Below, one piece after another: positions 8,859 through 20,861 of a stretch of 64,000 bases of DNA. Under the pieces are notes generated by a model, which saw only the letters and a program-made list of their open reading frames with translations, ran no database searches and was not told the origin of the DNA. The first letter of the stretch is position 1; each line of letters begins with the position of its first letter. The position numbers and the translations under genes are program-made. This stretch comes from Galaxea fascicularis (lineage: Eukaryota; Cnidaria; Anthozoa; Scleractinia; Euphylliidae): the NCBI GenBank assembly GCA_948470475.1, contig OX419337.1, positions 21,116,306 to 21,180,305 of the forward strand, given 5' to 3'.

Positions 8859-10500
8859 TTAACATTGATATTTGTAGTACTTATGCATGCACTTATAGAA
8901 AAAGCAGATATAACGATATTCGTGCCAATTACATAATGGTAATAATTTTAGCATTTTTAAGCGGGACTTATAGTCGGGTCTTTCCCACACTTTATAACTA
9001 CAGTTTAAAATGAAACGAGTTGCCCGCCGTTGAACACCCTCTAGGATACGCAAGTGATGGACGGTAGTTTGAGGGGCCCAAACCTCACTAGCATAGCCTA
9101 AGTGGGGACGCACAAAGGAAAGATATAGCGTTCTTTTGCTATTGGTCCCAATGTCAGTACAATTCCGACGGAGAAAACCCAACATCCGGTTGGCTTGGGC
9201 TAAGACGCATTCAATGTGAGAGCTCCATGTAAGTTTGTCTATGACAATAACTCCGAGATCCTTTTGTGAGGAAACGACCACAAGGGGATGTCCTCCGGCT
9301 TTATAAGGACTAATAGCAAGAGACGGAACAGAGCTGTTTTGTTTTCTAGTTATTCTAGTAACTACACATTTATCTAAATTGTAAGCTAAACCCCATCTGA
9401 GGGACCAGTCATAAAGTTTGTTAATGTCCTGCTGAAAATTAGTGCAATCACTAGAGTCGTTAACTGATCTGTAACATTTGGCGTCATCAGCAAACAGTGC
9501 AATTGCTGTTTCATCACAGACAGACTTTAGTAGGTCGTTAACGAAGATGATGAACAAAAATGGACCCATTAGACTCCCCTGAGGGACACCAGATGACACA
9601 TGGACCCAGTCGGAGAAAGAACCTTCTATGAGCACCCTCTGATATCTAGAATAGATGTAATCGGAGAACCAACTGTACAGTGGACCATCGATGCCGTATA
9701 ATGATAGCTTGTGCAGGAGTAGGTTGTGCGGCACAGAATCAAATGCCTTACTGAAGTCGAGATAAAGAACATCCGACTATTGTCCAGCGTCGAGAGTTTT
9801 ACCCAGATCGTGAAGTACTGTAAGTAATTGTGTAACGCAGGATTTCTTCGGATGTTGTTTTGGTGACAGGAAATCAAGAAGATTGGGTGTGAGCTTATCA
9901 AGTATACAACGTTCGCAAAGTTTGCTGACGATCGAGAGAGGAGATATAGGCCTGTAGTTAGATATCACTGAGTTATCTCCCTTTTTGAAGACCGGTACAA
10001 CATTAGATCTTTTCAATTCCATTGGCAGCTTACCCAGCCATAGTGATAAATTAAACAGAGCACATAAAGAAGGTGCTAGCTCAGAGGCACACTCTTTTAG
10101 AATCTTTGGATGAATGAGATCATGTCCAGGAGTCTTACTTGAATCTAGATTCAGTAAAGCGTCACGCGCGAACGTCTTCTTGATTCAGGATGATTTCACT
10201 GATATTATTGTGCGAGTATCGTGTAGTGTCGATACCTGTAGGAAGGACTGTATCTGTGTTGAAGACTGAGGCAAAACTGTAGTGGTTGAAGGCTTCAGCC
10301 TTGGTATTAGGAGTGGTGAATACCTTGTCGTCAATGGTGACTGAATCAGGAATAGATGGACGAGTGGTCAGTCGATTAAAGAAGTTCCAAAATCGTTTGG
10401 GCTGAGAAGATAAGTTGTCAGATATGTCCTTCATGTAGGCGGCCCTCTTAGAGCATATCATATACTTGACGTCTCTACGCAATTGACGCATATAATAACT
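8859..10500 (-). pseudogene. CR1/jockey-like LINE reverse transcriptase, decayed
   Basis: Minus-strand remnant of a non-LTR reverse transcriptase. From the 5' side: a linker and RT-0 region (10491-10162, with RFWNFFNRLTTRP), KTPGHDLIHPKIL near 10110, NYRPISPLSIVSKLCER near 9960, then after an in-frame TAG near 9774 the motif LYLDFSKAFDSVPHNLLL, GVPQGSLMGPFLF and the FADD catalytic box near 9500. The C-terminal thumb (KDLGVIV, RRATRFI) ends near 8860. At least one frameshift separates 10162 from 10022. No endonuclease domain remains, so the copy is 5'-truncated and dead. Confidence 0.8.
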
Positions 10501-11255
10501 TTTGAACCAGGCTAATTAGGGATCTCTGACTCTGATCTCTGATCTCTAACTCCGTTATCTCCACCACACCGCTATCTCAAGAACTAAACCTGGACAGGAA
10601 GAGGGAGAGGGGGGTAATCCTCGAAATGTTTGGGTGTGCCACCCGGTCCTTCAAATTCTGGCCCTATATTTTAGACCAAACTATGCCATTTTTCCCACCC
10701 TTTTTAAACATGGCCTGGCAAACTCCAAATTTTCCCACTGGCTTTGTTGTGGTGTAACTACGCTTGCCATCAAGAATTGGTAAAATTCAGCTCGAATGAT
10801 ATAGCCGTGAGCTTTGGTTAGTTGTCTCATTTCTCTGTTATTCATTTGCAGTTGAAAAGACAAATACGTTTATACGCTCTCGTGGTTCCCTTGTAAACCA
10901 TACCCGATTTCAGACCAAAATGGTCAAAATCTTTTCCCCTTTTTACGACCAAAACGCCTAAAAAACCATACCCTTTGGGGAAGCACATATCCATATAGCT
11001 TATATATAGAGAGAGAACCTCCCGGGAACTAAGTTTGGTTTTTTGTGTCCTAAATTAACACATTTTCTCTCAAGCTTTACCGATTATTTTGACTGAGTGA
11101 CAACAGGAAGCATTATTGCAAACAATAGGAATTATGTTACTTTAATAAAAAGACTCAGCAACAACTTACTTATTCGCTCATTATTTCGCTATTAGACGAC
11201 AAACATTTCTGTAAAAAGCGTCCTTAAATATATGTTCCAGTCACGTACATATATA

Positions 11256-11400
11256 TGTTATTCACCGGCCGGGAGGTCCGTATTGGGAAAAACTGTGCCC
11301 GAGGTCTCGAGTACGACCCGAGGCCGCAGGCCGAGGGCCGTACTCGAGACAGAGGGCACAGTTTTTCCAAATACGGACCGACCAAGGCCGGTGAACAACA
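11256..11400. repeat. 145-bp GC-rich foldback palindrome
   Basis: Starts tgttattcaccggcc and ends ggccggtgaacaaca. The arms meet in the GC-rich centre near 11330, and CTCGAGTAC and GTACTCGAG occur on either side of it. Reading frames that cross it are artefacts of the repeat. A half copy in the opposite orientation is at 17675-17742. Confidence 0.8.
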
Positions 11401-12397
11401 TTTTTATTTTTTTCTGTTTTTATTTTTGTTTTTTTTTGTGAACGAGAACTGAGTTTGCGAAGTCTTTGTACGCGCGCTAAGTAACAGCACGACAGTTAAA
11501 ATTTAAATAACAAACTTGCAAAGATAAGGCACAGGAATAAACTCTATTCTCGAATTAGCAAGTGTAAACAGCTGAATCCTAATTTGTTAGCCCTTCATAA
11601 AAAATTCAGGAACAGTGTGGTTAAGGATATTAAGGTTAGTAAGAATAATTACTTAAAAAAATTACTTTTAATGTAATAGATATAATATTAAAAAGATATG
11701 GTCTGGAATTAGGTCAATAATTAATATAAGCAAAGTTAAAGCTGACTTTATACCTACCCTAGATGAAAATGGTTAGATTATCGACAATCCCTCTGCTATT
11801 GCAAACATTTTCAACAACTTTTTTGTTAATGTGGGCAAAAACAATGGGAAGGACATTCCTCCTGGTAACTGCTCTCCTGCCTCTTTTCTAAAGGGAACCT
11901 ATTCAGAGTCGATGTTCCTTTCCCCTGTTACATCAAATGAAGTTGAGGATTTTATATCTCAAATGGACAATAACTAATCTATTGAGCCATCTAGTATCCC
12001 AGTCCCTCTGTTAAAAATTCCTAAGACTTGAATTGCTCCCCTTCTTTCGTCTTTGATAAATGATTCCTTTCTGTGTGGTACTTTCCCTAATAAGCTTAAA
12101 CTAGCAAAAGTTACTCAGTTTTTAAGAAAGCCGGCTCTAGGCAAGACAAAGATAATTACAGACCTATATCTGTCCTATCTATATTTAGCAAAATATTTGA
12201 AAAAGCTATGTATAAGCGCCTCTATAGCTATCTTGAATGCCATAGCATTATCTACCCACCATAGTTTGGTTTCAGGCAGAAGTACTCAACTAATCATGCA
12301 CTTTTAAGCATCACCGAATCTATTTGCTACTCCATTGACAACAATGAATTTGGCTGTGGAATTTTTATTGACTTAAAAAAAGGCTTTTGATACGGTG

Positions 12398-13140
12398 CAG
12401 GGCTCGAAATAACGGCCGGTCAACGGACAATGTCCGAACTGATTTGGGAGTTGACCGGTCAACCTTTCGTCTTGCCGGTCATGTTGACCGGTCACATTTG
12501 ATCGCTTTGAAAATGAAATAAATTAAAATTTCCATGCTGGTTATGGTTCATTTACTTTTTTTTCCAATCAGTTTCTTTTTCCAGACTTTCCAATTTTACC
12601 ATATTTCTTGAACACTTGATGTGTCTTCCAGTTCCGGCACACCCGAGTTAAAATGCCTGGTTACTAAGCTTTTCTCGATGTATACAAATTTTTCTTCTCT
12701 TGTCGAATGAGGAGTAACATGGATTACTGGCGGAGTTTTAGGATCAAGATCTCACACTGTGATACGTACTCCAGAAATCATTATATCTGGAGGCATTTAC
12801 TGTGCATTTACTTATTTACAAATTTAATGTGTACGATAACGATATTTAACGTGTTGCGGGTTAGTCTTACAGACGGTGTACCGATTAATACACATAAGCT
12901 TATTTCATTTTGCCTCTGTAATTTACTTTTGTTGTTGACAATGAGTGCTTTCAAGTGCTATAAACTCTAAGCAACACCGTTTTTAGAAATATATAACGCC
13001 AGGTTTGGTTCATGGGCCCCTGGTTTAAGAGTTATTTATTTTATATAATTTGACCGGCCAGAAACGGTACGTGACCGAGCTAAAATGAATTTGGCCGGTC
13101 ATCGTGTCCGGAGACTCTCCGGAAATTATTTCGAGCCCTG
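12398..13140. mobile_element. TIR DNA transposon, 743 bp, 5-bp target duplication
   Basis: Begins CAGGGCTCGAAATAA and ends TTATTTCGAGCCCTG, a perfect 15-bp terminal inverted repeat. Further inverted similarity around GGCCGGTCA lies inside each end. It splits the LINE A palm codons and is flanked by CGGTG on both sides (12393-12397 and 13141-13145). The CAGGG end is hAT-like, but the duplication is 5 bp rather than the usual 8, so the superfamily is left open. The internal frame 12707-12970 has no recognised domain and is probably chance, which makes the element non-autonomous. Confidence 0.85.
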
Positions 13141-13145
13141 CGGTG

Positions 13146-13945
13146 AATCACTCTATTCTTCTGTTAAAATTGCACCATTATGGAATACGAGGTGTAGCCT
13201 ATGACTGGTTTCAATCATATCTGTCTAACAGACAACAGTTTGTGTATGTCAATGGTCATGATTCTTATCATCTTTCTATTACTTGTGGTGTCCCTCAAGG
13301 GTCCGTTATTGGACCCCTGCTATTTTTATTATATATTAATGACTTACCAAATGCCTCTGAATCACTTACTTTTCATCTATTTGCTGATGATACTAATATA
13401 TACTGTGCAGAGAACTTAAGCTAAATCATGAGCTCATTGCAGTTGCTGAGTGGATGAAATCCAACCGACTGGCACTTAGCATTGTAAAAACTCGTTTCAT
13501 TCTCTTCCATTCTAAAACACTGAAACCTTATAAGACTTTTAATCTGAAAATTAATGGGGTAAATATTCAGCAAGTATCTACAGTTAAGTATCTTGGTGTT
13601 ACTTTTGATGCAACCCTAACTTGGAAAAGTCACATTGATGAGCTTTGTCTGAAACTTTCAAAAACTGTAGGAATCATCTCAACACTGAGGTATTATGTAA
13701 ATATTGATGTATTAAAAATGCTTTATAATTTTCTAATTTACCCTTTTTTTACTTATGGTATCCATGTTTGGGGTCTAACATACCCAGCCTACCTAAAACC
13801 TTCGACCACTCTGCAAAAGCGTTTAGTCAGGATTATGACATTTTCTGAACACGTATCACATTCAGAACCATTGCTCAAATCCCTAAATCTTTTAAAATTT
13901 TGTGATATAATCCATATAGAAATTCTTTCTTTTGTTTATCAGTGA
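13146..13945 (+). pseudogene. Reverse transcriptase palm/thumb of LINE A
   Basis: Continues the protein broken at 12397, where FIDLKKAFDTV precedes the inserted element. After it the frame reads NHSILLLKLHHYGIRG, CGVPQGSVIGPLLFLLYIND and the FADD catalytic motif near 13382, then a stop at about 13421 and a shifted frame. Next come the primer-grip region with KYLGVTFD near 13590 and the thumb ending near 13945. The order and spacing of motifs are those of CR1/jockey-group enzymes. It is clearly inactive. Confidence 0.8.
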
Positions 13946-14000
13946 TTTCATAAATTCACTGCATCTTGTTTGGCTGATTACTTCAAGTCAATATCCTCTG

Positions 14001-14640
14001 TTTATTTGTTTGTTTATTTTAAACGTCCAACCTAAACTGTATTTACCTTTTGCAAAAGCGTCTTGTGCGGCTCATAACAAAATCTCACTATCTAGCAAAT
14101 ACCGCCCCTTTATTTATCCAGCTTAAAGTCCTTGACATATTTAGTATTAATTCATTTTCTGTCGCTACCTTTATGTATTCTTATCACCATAATCTTCTGC
14201 CCAGTAGCTTTCATGACTTGTTCTTAAGTAGTAATCAAGTCCATCAATACGAAACTCGACTAGCCTCTCAGTATAGACCTCATTTTTGTAGGACAAATAT
14301 AAAGCAATTCAGTATCCTTTACCGAGGACCTAAAATCTGGAATTCGTTGCCTGTTTCACTAATTAGCTCTCCTTCTATGTTCGTTTTTTTAAAAAAAATA
14401 AAGAATTATCTCATTGACAACCGATCTGTTGCTTAATTTTCTAATCTTGTTCACCCTGCACTCAGCCATGAATTTAATTCACTAGGTAGTTGAAGGAAGC
14501 CTATTAATATAAGCTTCAAGCTTCGTTAGGTATCCTTGTCACATTAATTTTATAATTTAATTAACAACTTTTATTGATGTTGTATAATAGTTTTATGAGT
14601 GACTAAACAAACAAATAAATAAATAAATAAAATAAATAAA
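14001..14640 (+). mobile_element. LINE B 3' end inserted in LINE A
   Basis: A 5'-truncated non-LTR element. Its open frame (about 14042-14436) encodes the C-terminal end of a retrotransposon protein: QKRLVRLITKSHYLANTAPL, followed by SILYRGPKIWNSLP and FLKKIKNYLI before TAA. It finishes in an AAATA-type simple repeat at 14612-14640. LINE A coding resumes immediately at 14641. The related motif pair (KRLVRI/M... and xKxWNSL) shows that A and B belong to the same broad group. Confidence 0.7.
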
Positions 14641-15080
14641 TGATAACTTGTTTGTTAACCAAGTCCAGACCACACAATATGGTCTTCGTCCTCTTTGTTT
14701 TTCTGGTGCCAAACTTTGGAATTCACTGTCTCTTGGTGTAAAGCAGATTAGCTCCTTTTTTCAGATTCCGTCAAAATGTTAAGAACTCTATGATTGACAG
14801 GTATAACAAGAATACTGATAATTACTTAATTTAAATTTGTACATAATTATAACGTTGTATCTGTTTGAAAGTGACTGGATGTCTTTGTAGATTCATATTT
14901 TTGTTGATTTAATTCTTAAGTAATTTACGTTAATATATTCAATAAGTCTAATGTTAATACACGAAGTAATACTTTTTTACAAAAAAAATGTTCTTAACTC
15001 TATTTCCTTTTGCTCATGATGTAATTAACTTGGGGCACCTACTCGATTAGTTTACCAACTATTTAGGTGTCCCAAACTCT

Positions 15081-17674
15081 ACACCGTAAAAACATATTAT
15101 CAGATTTATTTTTCCCTTCTTCTTCTATTTTTTTGTTAAACAATATTGTAAAATCATTCTAACTTTATATATATAATATTCTGTGTAAGTTAAAAAAAAT
15201 GACTTGATTTAGCTTAGATCAAACAGCGTTCGTAAATCTCAGACAAAGAAAGACAGTCTTAACAATAAAGAAGAAATTCAAATAAAAATTGGAGTATCAA
15301 CCGGCACAAACTAAGAAACAAAACGTGATATTTTGTACAAATCATAAACCAAGCATTTACCTAACTTATGAAATCTGAAAAAGACAAGCTTTGCCTTGTT
15401 CAAAACGAAACCACACTTTCAAATTCGGTTTTATGGAAGTTCTTCAAACGCGAGTAGAGCATCACATCAGTCTCTTTCTTCCGTGTATTAGTTAAGTAAT
15501 TCTGTTTGCTTTCCATCACGACATTCACACGGATAAATGCTAAAATAAGAAAACTAATCGAGAAAAACACGTTGTCATAATAGTTTATCACTATGCCAAC
15601 GACACAACTTTGCGAGGTTTTCGTTTAAGCTTACATTTCTTTTAGTGAAGGAAAATGGAACGAGATGAAAAAGTTAAACTCCAAAGGAAATAACGAATAT
15701 GAAATGAAAACCGGAGTTCTGAAGTTAGTCGTATTCAGTTTTACGGCGTGTCAACTCTTCAAGAAAAACAACAACTCGAAAAACAGCAAAGTGTTGTAAA
15801 AAAAATCTTGTGAATACTCGCCTTTTTTAGGAGAACTGATAATTAGGGTTTTATTCCACTGCTGATGTTTTCCTTCACTTCGTAATTAGTAGTAAGTGGG
15901 AACTTTCATTTTAAGAGCAACAAGACGCCTAGGGGCGTTACCGTGGGATGCATTGACCTATGAATGGCTAACCATGATCACCATCAGCTTACACAAATTC
16001 ACCACTTTCAGTAAACTACCATGGAGGTTAGTCAGTTAATACAAACGTGGTCTATTTTGTAGGACAGCTAAGTTTGCACAATCAATTACAATGTCTACTA
16101 ATCTCATGCTCAAATTGTTCTGCATTGTTTGTGCCGCCAAAATTAATTTCCACAGTCATCTTTGTTAGTGACCAAATAAAGGTTCATAATTGATGCAAAC
16201 TTACGCTTAAATTGCAGAGAGTATGTGGGGATTATATCTGCAGAGCAAAAATGTGAAATAGCCTTAATTTGTGCACCATATTTCTACAGTTGTGATTTTG
16301 AAATATGCGAGAACAAGATATCAAAATCAGAATCCACTGTGTGCTTTCAATCTCTTTGCATACTTTGCCATACTTTTGAGGGTGCGGGTTCAAACGTTGG
16401 AACACGGCAGTTGATAAAGAGAGTTGTCTTTTATCGTTGCAAACATTTCCCGCGGGAAATAGGGTACAGGAAGCTTTAAACTGAAAACATTGCGATTTCT
16501 GGAAACAATGAAGAAAACGAAAAGAAACTCGGCCGAATTTTTACGACTTTGTACCCTGTCAGGGCTTGTCAAACGTATGCATTATCGCTTACCCGACGTT
16601 AGTATCAAACCGTATGAGGTTGTTGAGTCCTATTGAGATTTTTTGTGTTGGCCTCTGACATAAATGACATTTGTTTATTTCCGACATTTGCGTCTGTATT
16701 CTTTGCCTCAGTGTCCCTCAATCCTGGTCTTTTCTAGTTTTTCTAGTCTTTCGACCTTTTTTACGAGCGCTAAGTGGTTTGTTGCGACCAGCATAATTTA
16801 CCGAACGACCGGGAAACGAAGTATGCAACATTATAAATTTCGTCGCCACTTATTATGAAACGGGTGCGAGTGGGAATGCCTTCTTCGAGTAGGTTCGTAG
16901 CTATCCAGAGGTTCAAGAAATGAGTTTACTGCGCATGAGAACTTGCCTGGATGAGTTAAGCAATAATTCATAAAATGCCTTCGTTCATTTGCTCCATGTT
17001 GTGATTGGTCACTGATAGTAGTGGTCTTGTATTTTGTTACTTTATAGTCGTATATACTCCCATAAATAATATGTGCTTCTTTGTTTGAGATAACGTAAGG
17101 ATTAAAGCCTCCACGTGAAGCATAAGGAATTCTTCTTGGCAAATATCTTCCCTTGTATTTGTAAATATAAATGGCGACATGTTGAAAACAATATGAGCAA
17201 CGATTTAAAGCCTTATCATCAAGAACTATTTACACGCTGGTTTAAAATTGTCAGTAAAAACATCGCATAGAATAAACACAACATTGTGATTTTAGATAAA
17301 AGGCAACCGTACTATATTGAATGAACTGTAAACTTATAACCCTCGTAGATAGCTTGTATTAGTTTCAATTGAATTGGACACCAACAAATATGAGTAAGCT
17401 TACTTTGACTCGATTTGTAAATAAGCTGGTTTATGCGATCAATGAATATCGTATGTGAACGATGCTTTAAGATAAAGTCAATGTTTGACAAAGGCACGCT
17501 GGACGAGTGAACTCTTCGATCAGTTGACAAGTGAACACACTGGTTTGAAATAAAAGATTGTTTCGTGGTTTTTATTGCAGATTGTAAAGCAGTTCTGTAC
17601 GAGCGAGCGAGTTTAGATCGAAACAGGAGCTCCAAAATATGTTTTACTAGTGAGACTGTCTTGGCCGCTATGAC
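15081..17674. other. Unassigned interior of the composite insertion
   Basis: No recognisable gene. Several open frames of 60-103 codons occur on both strands, including one at 16831-17142 (minus), but none shows a domain motif, splice context or coding pattern that sets it apart. The region is A/T-rich and has no conspicuous tandem repeats. It has no counterpart in U1 or U3. Confidence 0.5.
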
Positions 17675-17742
17675 GAGGGCCGTACTCGAGATAGCGGGCA
17701 CAGTTTTTCCCAATACGAACCGACCGAGGCCGGTGAATAACA
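17675..17742 (-). repeat. Reverse-oriented half of the foldback
   Basis: Carries GGGCACAGTTTTTCCCAATA and then GGCCGGTGAATAACA, the reverse complement of the left part of 11256-11400. Together the two could form the long-range terminal repeats of the composite insertion. Confidence 0.7.
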
Positions 17743-18564
17743 TTTTTATTGATTTCTAAATTCTATTTTTAGAAGGTAGGAGAAACTATTAAGAAAAATT
17801 GGAAAAGTCATGTTTTTATTTTACACATTGTCTCATCAACGTGTCAACAAATGTACAATAAAATGAATTGGTCAGGAACATTTACACTGTGTGAAGTTTC
17901 GCTTTCAAAAGTCAACAAAAAACAATTAAGACAAATTGAAACTTCGCTCTTTCAATTCGTAACTTCACTCTGCGCTTAGCGTAGTTGGTTACCACGACCG
18001 TGGTCAGGAGATAGGAAAATACTGCCCGCTCCCGGAACCAATCAGATTGCAGGATTCTCAGGATACCGCCCGCTCATGCACGATCAAAGAAATAAATAAA
18101 TATACTTATTACTAGATTTTGTATACGAAAGTATGTTTTTATCTTAACAATAAAATATGCTTGTTCACTGAATGTGTTAAGGGATCTATGAAAGGCACTT
18201 CAGAAAGCACTAATAATCAATCCAAAAATTGATGTTTCCAGGTCACTCTCCGAAACCTTAAAACTTCTGTTTATTTCTCCCTGCAGCCCAGAAAGGCATC
18301 GTGCTTTTATTCGTGTTCGGCTTACGCTTTTGATATTAATGAAAGGTTCTTGTATTGGAACATCCTTAATTTGGTTTCAAAGTTTAGATTCAACGACAAG
18401 TCTAGACATGAATTTTGAAGAAATGTTTAGCAACTATTGATCCATTTAAACGGGACCGTTAAGAAGTTTCGTTTTAAGGAAGTTGCTTTCGCTGATTCCA
18501 GTATATGAAAACAAAACACAAAGACTCCGACGGCGCAAGTTTGCCGATGAAAGTTAATTGGCAG

Positions 18565-19461
18565 CTATGGCAGCTGCATGCCACTTTGTGACGGAGGCTC
18601 GCGACAGAATATTATGCGTTTAAATCCTTCTTGAAAGTTTGTACTTCGTAAAGCGTACAAAACAGGATTAAGGCACAAGCTATATAAGAATATAAAATAG
18701 AACACGGTTTCTAGTTCAGAAAACTCAAAGCTGTACACTGCATCAATTGTGGAATAAACTACAATGGGTGTATAGCCAATCACAAATCCTGCGGTTGCTA
18801 GAATAAATGTTATGACAAGTTTCTTTTTCTCAGAGCTTCTATCTTCCTCAGTGTTTGTTGTACATATTGTGTTAGAAATGTACAGTCCTTTGATCAAGGA
18901 TCCATAGCAGAAAAGAAATATTATCAAGGGGATGTATGCACAAAGCGCACAGACCAGAATCACGTATATTTTTGTTGCGCTGCTTGTTGGAAAACACGTA
19001 CGCTTTTTATCCCATTCACGTAAAAATACATTTGGGAAGGAGAAAAGCACACTTGAGAACCAAACGGTAGCGACGGCCTGTTTGATATTGTCTTGGTTCA
19101 ATCGCAATCCTGTTCTGAGAGGCTTGAGTAAAGCATGATATCTTTCGACCGCTAGTAATGTAAGCGTAAAGGATGAAACCGAAATGGCAGTATCACCGAT
19201 CCACCAAGCTTTGCAAATGAATCTTCCGAGTCCATCACTCACATGAATAAGTCCATATATGATAAAATCCGTGGGCCAGAAGATCAGAATGGTTAAGACA
19301 TCACTAACAGCGAGGTTTGCTAGCAAGTAATTAGTGGTTGTGTGCATTTCTCGTGTTTTGTGAACAATGCGGATGACCAACACATTTCCGATTAAACCGA
19401 CAATAAGAAATGGAATGGAGACCATTGAAACGATGAATCCCAAGGTATTGGTATCCATCAT
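18565..19461 (-). CDS. Rhodopsin-class GPCR, copy 2, full length
   Basis: Intact single-exon frame of 298 residues, the best candidate for a working gene in the triplet. Seven hydrophobic segments are present. Landmarks: Gly25-Asn26 in TM1, LAVSD at 50-54, Cys83 and Cys156 positioned for the extracellular disulfide, ERY at 106-108 (DRY equivalent), KKK before TM6, Pro232 in TM6, NPVLY at 265-269, and a helix-8 region with Cys286 that could be palmitoylated. It would sense an unknown, probably peptide-like ligand at the cell surface. Two adjacent Met codons occur at the start; the first was taken. TM6 lacks the usual CWxP and reads GFVIGYTP. Short intracellular loop 3 carries acidic and lysine clusters. 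Copies 1 and 3 are its diverged neighbours. Confidence 0.85.
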   Translation of the reverse strand: MMDTNTLGFIVSMVSIPFLIVGLIGNVLVIRIVHKTREMHTTTNYLLANLAVSDVLTILIFWPTDFIIYGLIHVSDGLGRFICKAWWIGDTAISVSSFTLTLLAVERYHALLKPLRTGLRLNQDNIKQAVATVWFSSVLFSFPNVFLREWDKKRTCFPTSSATKIYVILVCALCAYIPLIIFLFCYGSLIKGLYISNTICTTNTEEDRSSEKKKLVITFILATAGFVIGYTPIVVYSTIDAVYSFEFSELETVFYFIFLYSLCLNPVLYALRSTNFQEGFKRIIFCREPPSQSGMQLP

Positions 19462-20215
19462 GATGACTGCTTAGGTCTTCCTCCTGTTTATCACGCGAGG
19501 CATTAAGGTTTGGTAAACTGCAAAGATCACCTGGTGACTGTTTTCATTTTCTTTGACAAACGTGTGGAAAACAGGCAATTTCGGCTGTTGTCTACAGTTA
19601 ATGATTATTGGGTAATGTTTTTAAGTCTAACTGAGAGACTCAGGGGAGCATATCCTACAATAATGATAGACTTTTTCGACGCAGATGGAAGAAAGTGTAA
19701 TTTCAAGCAAGTGCTACACTATTAAAATGATCAATCTCTTAGTGCATTAAAATTAAAAGCGAGAAGCCCGTGGGAACCGTTTTAACTTCCAGCACTCGTT
19801 TCCTGTGACAAAAAAACTTACCAATAAAATAAACAATTATGTAAGCAGGTTGTCTGTGAACTGCTTTGCATAACGTCAACTTGATAGCTAATTTTAGTAC
19901 ATTGATGCATAGATAGATCACCACCCACGGGTTTCATTTAATAAACACACTTGTGCTCCCTCAAGACCAATTATTTGCTTTTTTTCCATAATACGTCCTT
20001 ACTTAATTCACTATAATTTTCTGCTATATTTTTAAGTTGCTCGAAAAATAGTTTTGGAATATTACTAATATAACCCACAAGATTAAATCAGTAAAAGCCA
20101 ACTTTTCCGCAGAATTAGTATTGTACTTGCGGGTTAAAACCAACAGCATAGCAGAATCTCTGCTTACAAAGCAGCCGAGAATGCTGCAACGATCAGGGAA
20201 AAGAAAAGATGATAT
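19462..20215. other. GPCR copy 2 upstream region
   Basis: No gene is seen. The stretch aligns with the upstream DNA of copies 1 and 3 and lacks the Penelope-like element present in U1, so the empty site is visible near 19830. Confidence 0.6.
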
Positions 20216-20515
20216 GTAATATATCGAACAGGAGAGACAGTGTTTCATCGGGATATCCCGAACACCGAGAAGAGAGTTTAAAATACGACGCGCAGCGCAG
20301 TATTTTTGACGGAATTCGAGGTGTTTGGATGGCCGATGAAACACTGTATCGAGTGTTTGATATACCTTCTCAATTGAAACAAAAACTAAGGAATTATTAA
20401 CGGAGAAGTAAAATCGTCAAAATCTATGCAAATTAAGACCGGGTATTCAAACTCCCCTTCACGGTTGTGGTTTCCTTGTTTTAACTTGATGAATTATTAA
20501 TGAGTTTAAGAGCGT
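20216..20515. mobile_element. About 300-bp insertion shared by U2 and U3, absent from U1
   Basis: Near the left side gacagtgtttcatcgg is followed by its inverted copy ccgatgaaacactgt around 20332-20348, giving a hairpin of about 130 bp. The rest is A/T-rich unique sequence. The same DNA is at 29787-30010 in U3, while in U1 (about 3053) the flanks are joined directly. It is probably a non-autonomous element. It marks U2 and U3 as sisters unless it was lost from U1. Confidence 0.65.
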
Positions 20516-20861
20516 TGTACCTCCAAAATTTTGAAACGCAGAACTTGCATATTTATGTAATCAAGAATAAACTTTATCCTAAGCCGTGAACAACGGAAAA
20601 TGTTTAGGAGGAATTCAAATTTGTTATTGTAAGGAGAACCTTAAGGAAGCCAGAGAGATATGAGGAATTATTTACAGTATAGTGAACACTGAATCTCGTT
20701 CTTGACTCACCACCTCACACCTGTCATAGTTGTCATCTTTTTTCGGCGGTTTAATTTGACAAACGCAGTGTGCCGTAGGTGAGGCACTAAAACCTGCTAA
20801 TTAAAGATTTATGGTACCCCTTATTGACCAGCATATACTTCTTAATAGTTAATAATTTCAG

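Larger units (their letters stand above)
11520..15080 (+). mobile_element. LINE A, CR1/jockey-like, interrupted twice
   Basis: Plus-strand non-LTR retrotransposon relic. Recognisable pieces are 11520-12397 (NKLYSRISKCKQLNPNLLAL, then the linker and the region before the palm), 13146-13995 (palm and thumb) and 14641-14840 (C-terminus with GAKLWNSLSLGVKQ). A TIR transposon interrupts it at 12398-13140 and another LINE tail at about 14001-14640. The 3' untranslated region near 15032-15073 can fold, with gggcacct pairing with aggtgtcc. Multiple stops and frameshifts make it non-functional. Confidence 0.75.
11256..18100. mobile_element. 6.8-kb composite insertion in U2
   Basis: Relative to the uninterrupted U3 sequence, about 6.84 kb has been added between the tatata near 11250 and the tatacttatt near 18101. 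The left edge is a foldback (11256-11400). A reverse-oriented copy of half of that foldback lies at 17675-17742, followed by about 350 bp of extra sequence to the right edge. Inside are a LINE (LINE A), a second LINE tail, a small TIR transposon and about 2.5 kb with no recognised content. Whether it entered as one large TIR element or in several steps cannot be decided by eye. Confidence 0.6.

Noticed and set aside
11232..11452. Overlapping open frames with a VLGKTVP-like protein
   Set aside because: They translate the arms of a GC-rich foldback that is reused at 17675-17742; the apparent similarity is repeat sequence, not a protein family.
16831..17142. 103-codon minus-strand frame inside the composite insertion
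   Set aside because: No recognised motif, splice context or counterpart elsewhere in the window; probably chance.
17312..17743. 143-codon minus-strand frame
   Set aside because: It starts within the reverse half of the foldback and then runs through unassigned DNA with no domain.
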